Source of the DNA: Globodera rostochiensis
Taxonomy: Eukaryota; Nematoda; Chromadorea; Rhabditida; Heteroderidae
Assembly (NCBI GenBank): GCA_018350325.1
Contig: JAEVLN010000007.1
Location: 1,145,109 to 1,209,108 of the forward strand
Direction: 5' to 3'
DNA length: 64,000 nucleotides
The translations under genes and the position numbers were made by a program. This document shows positions 56,001-64,000 of this stretch, piece by piece (position 1 is the stretch's first letter; each line of letters starts with the position of its first letter). The notes below the pieces were generated by a model, which had not been told where the DNA came from, did no database searches, and saw only the letters and a program-made list of their open reading frames with translations.

Positions 56001-58428
56001 GCAAATGTCAATTTGTCTAGGCGCTGCAAATGTCAATTTGTCTAGGCGCTGCAAATGTCAATTTGTCTAGGCGCTGCAAATGTCAATTTGTCTAGGCGCT
56101 GCAAATGTCAATTTGTCTAGGCGCTGCAAATGTCAATTTGTCTAGGCGCTGCAAATGTCAATTTGTCTAGGCGCTGCAAATGTCAATTTGTCTAGGCGCT
56201 GCAAATGTCAATTTGTCTAGGCGCTGCAAATGTCAATTTGTCTAGGCGCTGCAAATGTCAATTTGTCTAGGCGCTGCAATGTCAATTTGTCTAGGCGCTG
56301 CAAATGTCAATTTGTCTAGGCGCTGCAAATGTCAATTTGTCTAGGCGCTGCAAATGTCAATTTGTCTAGGCGCTGCAAATGTCAATTTGTCTAGGCGCTG
56401 CAAATGTCAATTTGTCTAGGCGCTGCAAATGTCAATTTGTCTAGGCGCTGCAAATGTCAATTTGTCTAGGCGCTGCAAATGTCAATTTGTCTAGGCGCTG
56501 CAAATGTCAATTTGTCTAGGCGCTGCAAATGTCAATTTGTCTAGGCGCTGCAAATGTCAATTTGTCTAGGCGCTGCAAATGTCAATTTGTCTAGGCGCTG
56601 AAAATGTCAATTTGTCTAGGCGCTGCAAATGTCAATTTCGCTGCAAATGTCAATTTGTCTAGGCGCTGCAAATGTCAATTTGTCTAGGCGCTGCAAATGT
56701 CAATTTGTCTAGGCGCTGCAAATGTCAATTTGTCTTGGCGCTGCAAATGTCAATTTGTCTAGGCGCTGCAAATGTCAATTTGTCTTGGCGCAGCAAATGT
56801 CAATTTGTCTTGGCGCTGCAAATGTCAATTTGTCTAGGCGCTGCAAATGTCAATTTGTCTAGGCGCTGCAAATGTCAATTTGTCTAGGCGCTGCAAATGT
56901 CAATTTGTCTAGGCGCTGCAAATGTCAATTTGTCTAGGCGCTGCAAATGTCAATTTGTCTAGGCGCTGCAAATGTCAATTTGTCTAGGCGCTGCAAATGT
57001 CAATTTGTCTAGGCGCTGCAAATGTCAATTTGTCTAGGCGCTGCAAATGTCAATTTGTCTAGGCGCAGCAAATGTCAATTTGTCTTGGCGCTGCAAATGT
57101 CAATTTGTCTAGGCGCTGCAAATGTCAATTTGTCTAGGCGCTGCAAATGTCAATTTGTCTAGGCGCTGCAAATGTCAATTTGTCTAGGCGCTGCAAATGT
57201 CAATTTGTCTAGGCGCTGCAAATGTCAATTTGTCTTGGCGCTGCAAATGTCAATTTGTCTAGGCGCTGCAAATGTCAATTTGTCTAGGCGCTGCAAATGT
57301 CAATTTGTCTAGGCGCTGCAAATGTCAATTTGTCTAGGCGCAGCAAATGTCAATTTGTCTAGGCGCTGCAAATGTCAATTTGTCTAGGCGCTGCAAATGT
57401 CAATTTGTCTAGGCGCTGCAAATGTCAATTTGTCTAGGCGCTGCAAATGTCAATTTGTCTAGGCGCTGCAAATGTCAATTTGTCTAGGCGCTGCAAATGT
57501 CAATTTGTCTAGGCGCTGCAAATGTCAATTTGTCTAGGCGCTGCAAATGTCAATTTGTCTAGGCGCTGCAAATGTCAATTTGTCTAGGCGCTGCAAATGT
57601 CAATTTGTCTAGGCGCTGCAAATGTCAATTTGTCTAGGCGCTGCAAATGTCAATTTGTCTAGGCGCTGCAAATGTCACTTTGTCTAGGCGCTGCAAATGT
57701 CAATTTGTCTAGGCGCTGCAAATGTCAATTTGTCTAGGCGCTGCAAATGTCAATTTGTCTAGGCGCTGCAAATGTCACTTTGTCTAGGCGCTGCAAATGT
57801 CAATTTGTCTAGGCGCTGCAAATGTCAATTTGTCTAGGCGCTGCAAATGTCAATTTGTCTAGGCGCTGCAAATGTCAATTTGTCTAGGCGCTGCAAATGT
57901 CAATTTGTCTAGGCGCTGCAAATGTCAATTTGTCTTGGCGCTGCAAATGTCAATTTGTCTAGGCGCTGCAAATGTCAATTTGTCTTGGCGCAGCAAATGT
58001 CAATTTGTCTTGGCGCTGCAAAATGTCAATTTGTCTAGGCGCTGCAAATGTCAATTTGTCTAGGCGCTGCAAATGTCAATTTGTCTAGGCGCTGCAAATG
58101 TCAATTTGTCTAGGCGCTGCAAATGTCAATTTGTCTAGGCGCTGCAAATGTCAATTTGTCTAGGCGCTGCAAATGTCAATTTGTCTAGGCGCTGCAAATG
58201 TCAATTTGTCTTGGCGCTGCAAATGTCAATTTGTCTAGGCGATGCAAATGTCAATTTGTCTAGGCGCTGCAAATGTCAATTTGTCTTGGCGCTGCAAATG
58301 TCAATTTGTCTAGGCGCTGCAAATGTCAATTTGTCTTGGCGCTGCAAATGTCAATTTGTCTAGGCGATGCAAATGTCAATTTGTCTAGGCGCTGCAAATG
58401 TCAATTTGTCTAGGCGCTGCAAATGTCA
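53063..58428. repeat. 25-bp satellite, 5.4 kb, ~214 copies
   Basis: The unit is 'ctgcaaatgtcaatttgtct' plus 'aggcg'. The edges (53063-54100 and 56640-58428) carry variants (tctt, cagc, cact). The centre (54400-56560) is almost perfectly uniform, with rare slips at 54375, 56280, 56635 and 58021. This is the expected pattern of unequal exchange. Short frames inside it are artefacts. Confidence 0.95.
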
Positions 58429-58762
58429 GCCAATCGTTTATTTAGTTCATTTTTGCCATTTAGATTTGATTATTAATTTGAGTGTATTTTTCAGCTCAGA
58501 TAAATTAAAATTACCAAATGCAAAAGTGTTTCCATTTTCTTTCCTTTTTTTAATCGATTTACAATAAACAAAATTATAATGCAACGTTTTGTTTATAAGA
58601 AATATTGACACAATAGAAAATATACAAGTATTACGTTAGCAAGCAATTGACGTATATTCGACGACGATATTCAATACTATAAAATATTTTTATGATTAAT
58701 ATATATATATTATATAATTTGCTTTAATCTCATTAATATAAAATTTTAAAAACAATTTTTTG

Positions 58763-61700
58763 ATGCTTAAATTTTTATTCCTGCTCTGTTTCATTTCTGT
58801 TTTTGCTCAATTAGAAGCAAGAGGCATTGGATGCTTTGGTAAATTGCTAAATTTTATAATATCAAACAAATAATACTTTCAAAAATTAATATTAATTATT
58901 TAGAAAAAACATTTTAATAATCTAAACACAGGTAAATTATGTTTCCGTAAAAATAAAGCAACACGACATACAAGTTCTTCAAACAATGATGTTGAAGAAA
59001 GTTTAAGTGCGTATATTCCGAATGACTATTCTGTTCCTTTAAATCAGAGTGCCAATCAGAATGCCAACCTGCTAAATGACAACTTTGAACACCAAAATCA
59101 GAATGCCAACTTGGGGCGTTCAAACTCGAATCATGATCATTCAAATCCCGGTATAATCGAATATCGAAAAATGAAATTTTGAAATTGTTCGTATCCTCTA
59201 CAAAATTTTCCATAAAAAACCCAATTTATCCAAAAGTCATTACTTTTATTTCAAACATTAACGATGTAATTTAAATTTATTTTAGCGGCTAAGTTTGTTT
59301 TTGTTTTTCGGCTACATCTTTTGTACAAATTTAAGTTGACCAACAAAATCCAATTGCAAATAATGCCGTCGTTGAACATTCAAATGCGCGTTCGATTTTT
59401 AACCAGCATCTAAATTTGGGGACAATAAATGGTAATTTTTAAATTTGTTTTTTCCTCTACAAAAAGGGGGGGGATTAAGAATCGGAAAGCCAAAAAATAC
59501 TGGAAAAGGCCGCCCAACTTGCTAATTAGGAAACGTATTTTTATGTTTTACACAAGAAAAAACCAACAAAAAACAAAATTTGTTTCCAAAAAGAAAAAGA
59601 AAATTAAAATAATTTGTGCTTATGTGTTCTGAAGAATACGGCCAACGAGTAGCTTTTTTGCGTTGTTTTGAGCTTTTTTAGATGTTTGAAATTACATATT
59701 TTAGCATAATTCGGGAGTTTTCGAAAATAAAAGCATGGGGTTTCGAGCATATTTGAAATTTTTTTGACCAAAAATTGAATAAATACACCCAAAAAGATTG
59801 ATTTCTGCTGTATAAAAAAAATCATCTTTAACGATAGACTTTTAGTTATTTTAGAAAAAAAAGGCTCAAAACAAAAAAAATGGCGGCGCTGAAATGATGC
59901 GCTTAATGTCAGAGCTGAGATAGCCCGGATGGCGATGAGTTGGCTTGGCGGTTGAAACTAGCGGACTTTTTGCAAATTTTAACTTTCTAAAAAAACTAAA
60001 ATACCTACACGCGAAAAAGCTAAATCTGCTTATTTTGCCATTAAAAGAAAAAATGAATATTATGCCATTTTTCGGTGCCTATTTCGGCATTTTTGGCATA
60101 TTTTTGCCTTTTTGTATTATATGCGCATATTTGGCCCATTTTGGAGCATATCGATTCGTTCCCTATTGATAATTAAATTATTTTAAAGTGCACCCAAACA
60201 ATCCAACAAATTACGGTGAAGAAAATCAAAATCCGAATTCGAATCATCGCACTGTAAACATCCAGGCTCCGCGACATTCAGCGCTTAGAAGAAGAAGTAC
60301 AGTCAATGAAAGAGGTGAGAAAAAAAGCAAATAAAATGTTCGAGAGTTAAGTCCCCCTTCTCGAGTTCGGTAAATTTTCGAAAAATCCTTAACAAAATTA
60401 ACGATGAGATCAAATTATTGGACATGATCTGATCCAGAATATATGATCCGCCCAATAGATCACCAAAGTCGCAAACAACTTGCTCATTTTTTGATCAAAT
60501 CAAAAGGACATTAATGCAATATTAAATTATATACAAATATTAATTAAATGGATTTTACAAATTGAAATATAATAATAAAAAAAACTCAATTTTAGATGAA
60601 CAGTCGTCAATTCTGAGACCAAGAAATGTTGAACAACATTTAAACAACAGTGATGCGGAGGAACTGATAAATCAATATTTAAACAACGGAATGGAACATC
60701 TAATTACGACATATTCCAGACTAACACCTGAAGCAATTAGCACAATTAATGTGCATCAAAATTTGAACACAAATCAGCAGGATGTTAGCAGTGTGGATGG
60801 AGGAGGGCATTCTCATGCCGGTATACTGTTTGAGACCATGGCATTGTGCATTGGTTTTCCAAAAAACATAATTTAAATCTTTTTTGTTTTAAATTAATTT
60901 TGGAACTGATAATGATTGACGTATTGAAGGTTTTTACGCATAAATGGACGGGATTTGGCCATTTTTAGCACACATTTTAGTCCATATTTTGCCACTTTTT
61001 GGCGTTTTTAGTCCATATTTTGAGGATTTTTAGTCCATGTTCTACATATGGCCATATTTTGCGGTTTTTTAGTCCATATAAATCCGAGCTTCTTTTCGAG
61101 AAGGATGTTCAAATTCTTCATTTTTAAGGGGATTTGCCATTTAAAAATTACATTTTTATTTTTTATAAAAGTTATAAAATCTAGTGTAAATGAGGAATTT
61201 AAATGTTCAAGATGCACATTCAAATCGGAATGCAAATGATGTCGTCGAGCCTGAAACTGATGAGACACCGAAATGCCCCATTTGCTTAGACGAACTTACA
61301 CCTTCTACGGATGTCAAAGAATTACAATCGTGTCGAGTACGTTATATTTATTTTTAAATTGCAGGATTTTTTAAACAATTTTTAACATTTTTTAAGCATA
61401 CTTTTCATCGCGAATGCGTCGATACATGGCAACAATTTTTTTATTCAAATATAATAAACTATACAAAAAAAACAAAATAATAAAATTGATCAGGTACGAT
61501 TCAGTCCCGGACGTGCCGTTGATCATAATTGATCAATAACGTTGTTTAACTGTTTAACTTAAACCTAATCAAAGCAATTTGAACTTATTCAAAATCATTT
61601 AGCGATAAATTCTTAACTATGAAACTATCAAATGAAGTAATAAGAACGGAACTGAATTGTCCTGGCACTGAAACGCCTAACTCCATAAAATAGTTCATAA

Positions 61701-62384
61701 AAATTTGACTTTTAGGCTTGTTCAAAAACAGACTTGCCCATCATGCCGAAGTGAAGTTAACATCCGGGACTTAAATGGCGGTAATTTTTTTTTGTTTCAA
61801 ATAAAAATTAAAGAGAATTATAAAAACTTATTTAAGTTGACCTTGCACCCGAAGGTTTATTAATTAATGGTTTAATGTTTTAAATCAAATAATTAGTTCC
61901 AAATGGCCATTTTGTGCTTGGCGTTGCTGGCAGAGAAGGTAAAATGAACATTTAGTATTTAATTATTTAAAAAAAAATCAATCAATAAATTGAATTGTTT
62001 TAGTGCGCGGAGCTCATCGCGTTGTTTTCACCGGATGTCAGTAACTTATGTTTTATTAAATACACCTATACGTATAGCTTTAAAAAATTCTGTTTTTTTA
62101 TTTCTTAATAATTTTATCAATTCTTATTTTTAGCCATGTTGGAATTTGGGCGTAAGTTCAATTAAATTCATTGTTTTTGTGAAAAAAATCAATTAAAGTT
62201 TCTCCTGGAAACTCGATCGTTGTTACTGGTAACGATGGACATATAATTATCATTACGAGAGGCTCATCGGGAATGCAGCCACGTAAAAATTTCTATTATA
62301 ATATTAATTATATTATTTAATTATATGTCTATTTAAATTATTCATAAAGTAAATTTAGACAATTTTTTTGGACCCATGTATTGA
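58763..62384 (+). CDS. Secreted RING-H2 protein (candidate E3 ligase), 388 aa, 13 exons
   Basis: Exons: 58763-58838, 58932-59150, 59336-59431, 60189-60314, 60596-60820, 61212-61336, 61397-61428, 61716-61780, 61897-61938, 62004-62036, 62134-62151, 62199-62282, 62359-62384. There is a signal peptide (MLKFLFLLCFISVFAQLEA). Residues 26-265 are Asn/Gln/His/Ser-rich. The RING-H2 ligands are C269, C272, C288, H290, H293, C296, C307, C310. A C-terminal region follows (VPNGHFVLGVAG, NSIVVTGNDGHIIII) that the paralogue at 5778-7507 lacks. Nearly all introns are phase 1. The intron inside the RING has a GC donor (ACATG|GCAACA); without it the second zinc-binding pair would be lost. The family and likely role are as for the paralogue: ubiquitin transfer in the host. 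Confidence 0.8.
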
Positions 62385-63129
62385 TGAGGTAATCGTTTAT
62401 TTTTTAAATCACATATATACAAAATAATTTTTTCATTTTTGGTAATTCAAGCAATGCAATGACAAAAACAATAAATTATCTGCTCCAATTGGGAACAAGT
62501 GAACGTGATTGATAAATTTTTATTAGGTAAAAAAGCCCGCTTCAATTGTTAACGAATGGCATTTTATGTGAATAAAAAAATACTTTTTTTTTTGTATTAT
62601 TTCTATAATCATTTGATCATATGCATTGATTGTGTGGTGGTAAATTCATTTATTTTCGATTATTCTGTTGTAAGATACCGTATTCCCTCTATTAGAGCCC
62701 GCGGGGGCTCTATTGTTCAACCCTTTTTATATCCAAATGGCGTCTGATCGCCTACCCTTACTAGGGCTCTCAGATCACCTTCGAGAAAATATGGCATTTT
62801 TATGGCAGTTTTCTTGAGGAATTTTCCGAAAAACCAATGTTTTTTTTGAGAATTCTGCTTTACTTCTGGGGGAGGCCGGTTGGCAGTGCCGATAGGCGCC
62901 GCCGAGAAAATTTTGAATTTTTACTTAATTTATCAAGAGATTTGCAACCAAAAACTTCAAATTGACCAAATCAAGGAGCATTATTTTTTCGGAAAATCCT
63001 CATTTTTTCATTAAAAAATGAGAATTTTCACAAAGTTCTAAAATATGCCAAATTATGGCAAGTGTTGAAAGATGGCAAATTTCCTAAATTATGGCATTTG
63101 CCATAAAAATAGGGCATTCTGAGAGCCCT
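62385..63129. mobile_element. MITE debris: CCGTAT half-element and a TAGGGCTCTCAGA element
   Basis: 62678 onward matches the CCGTATTTCC family at one end only. 62762-63129 has ends TAGGGCTCTCAGA and TCTGAGAGCCCTA, a GATA hairpin (62876-62904) and 'aatttatggcatttgcc' words. No target duplication was found. Confidence 0.6.
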
Positions 63130-63151
63130 AAATGGGTATTCCGTTGTGCAG

Positions 63152-63262
63152 GTTCTGTACGTGCCCTGCATGTATTCAATTTGGAAGCATTTGCGGGAGA
63201 ACTCATGCTACAAGTTGCTGTTCTACATTGGCATCACCGACATAGTCAACATGGGCATTCTT
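63152..63262 (+). pseudogene. Srt chemoreceptor exon fragment
   Basis: Encodes VLYVPCMYSIWKHLRENSCY, then KLLFYIGITDIVNMG. This is very close to exon 2 of the Srt gene at 33167-36607 and starts at the same splice position (TGCAG|GTTCTG). After ILGE it changes abruptly into the 'gaaaattttgaattttgaca' text of the GATA-hairpin elements, so it is truncated by transposon DNA. Confidence 0.75.
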
Positions 63263-63542
63263 GGCGAAAATTTTGAATTTTGACATAATTTGCGCAGCCA
63301 AAATCTTAAAGAGGTATTTTTTAGTAGTATGACAATTTTTTTAAAAACTCTAAATTTACAATTTGTCTAAAAATAAGCAATTGTTACATTTTGGACATTT
63401 TTAAGCAAAAATTCCAAATTCAAAAAATAATGCAAAAAATGCTTGAGAGTTTACTAATAAACTCAAAAAAAATCTTCATCAAAACTTTATTTGACTAAAA
63501 AAGCAAAAATTAATTAAGAAATACAGAGTGATTTCGCAACAG

Positions 63543-63701
63543 GCAGTTTTGTTTTTCTACGCATTTCAAAAAATTCTGCACCCAAATGACGTCCATCAAC
63601 TGTTCATTCGCCGTTCAAAGTTTGTTGTGAGAGCCGAATTTGCCAGGATTGGCAAGCACAGTGTCCGGACCCGGCACTTCTTGGTGCGCATCACTTTCTG
63701 A
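63543..63701 (+). CDS. Exon-like open block, 52 residues to a stop
   Basis: It follows an acceptor (CGCAACAG) and encodes AVLFFYAFQKILHPNDVHQL, then a basic tail (RAEFARIGKHSVRTRHF) and a stop. The composition looks coding and faintly like the last membrane segment of a chemoreceptor, which would fit the fragment just upstream. Not established. The last ~170 bases of the window (63830-63990) resemble an intron of the Srt gene (35058-35130). Confidence 0.3.
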   Translation, partial: AVLFFYAFQKILHPNDVHQLFIRRSKFVVRAEFARIGKHSVRTRHFLVRITF

Positions 63702-64000
63702 AAATTAAATCAGCGGACTAAAGATTTGATCAATCTTAAAATGATCAGGATAATAGTTTAGTTTATACCCCCTTTTTTATGAAAAAATAACAATTAGTTT
63801 ACTAAGTGGATAAAAAGATTTTGACAGGTGTATTCGAGGGCGTAGAATCCGAATATGACATCCATTGCGACAAATTTTGAACCCCGAACCAGAATTCAAA
63901 CAATTGTTTAAAATTTAAAAATTTCCGAAAATCAATTTCGGCCTAAAAATCATTAAAAAGCATGAATTCGATCACTACTTGCCTTTTCGTTGTAATTTTG

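Noticed and set aside
53063..58428. CRISPR-like array
   Set aside because: Units are contiguous 25-bp tandem repeats with no unique spacers, in a eukaryotic genome.

Overview
The window looks like nuclear DNA of a plant-parasitic nematode, most probably a cyst nematode (Globodera/Heterodera group). It is AT-rich and its genes have many short exons. Two nematode-type 7TM chemoreceptors and a neuropeptide precursor are present, and several palindromes contain the nematode telomere hexamer TTAGGC. The clearest pointer is a set of signal-peptide genes of effector type: a secreted glutathione-synthetase-like gene, two secreted RING-H2 genes, and a gene with ATGCCA ('dorsal gland box') clusters upstream. 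The genus is inference. Exon models were built by hand from splice signals and reading phase.

Layout. 0-5.1 kb: remnant of a RING-H2 gene, a hAT-like element, and an Srsx-type chemoreceptor (+). 5.8-7.5 kb: secreted RING-H2 gene (-). 8.6-11.5 kb: secreted glutathione-synthetase-like gene (+), followed by a stray copy of its last exon. 12.8-13.4 kb: small secreted gene (+). 13.8-18 kb: Mutator-like debris flanking a secreted protein (-, 14.8-16.0 kb) with six 20-residue repeats, a KKRK motif and three helix-turn-helix modules. 19-22.9 kb: ordinary cytosolic helical protein (-). 23.5-26.4 kb: a 149-bp satellite and a 33-bp minisatellite. 26.5-30.4 kb: fragmentary genes, including part of a kinase. 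33.2-36.6 kb: Srt-type chemoreceptor (-), riddled with transposons. 36.6-40.1 kb: inverted-repeat elements. 40.8-44.1 kb: secreted gene with duplicated cassette exons. 46.1-47.1 kb: neuropeptide gene. 47.3-49.1 kb: 20-bp array. 49.6-52.4 kb: two secreted genes (-). 53.1-58.4 kb: 25-bp satellite. 58.8-62.4 kb: second secreted RING-H2 gene (+). 62.8-64 kb: transposon and receptor debris.

How the genes relate. Eight genes begin with a signal peptide, and seven of them read as candidate secreted effectors. Their functions suggest host targets: ubiquitin transfer (RING-H2), glutathione metabolism, and the nucleus (basic motifs, helix-turn-helix). Most introns in these genes are phase 1, so exons can be added or lost without a frameshift. 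The mobile DNA is dominated by short elements with 8-bp target duplications. Each carries its own internally amplified short word, and several share one hairpin core.
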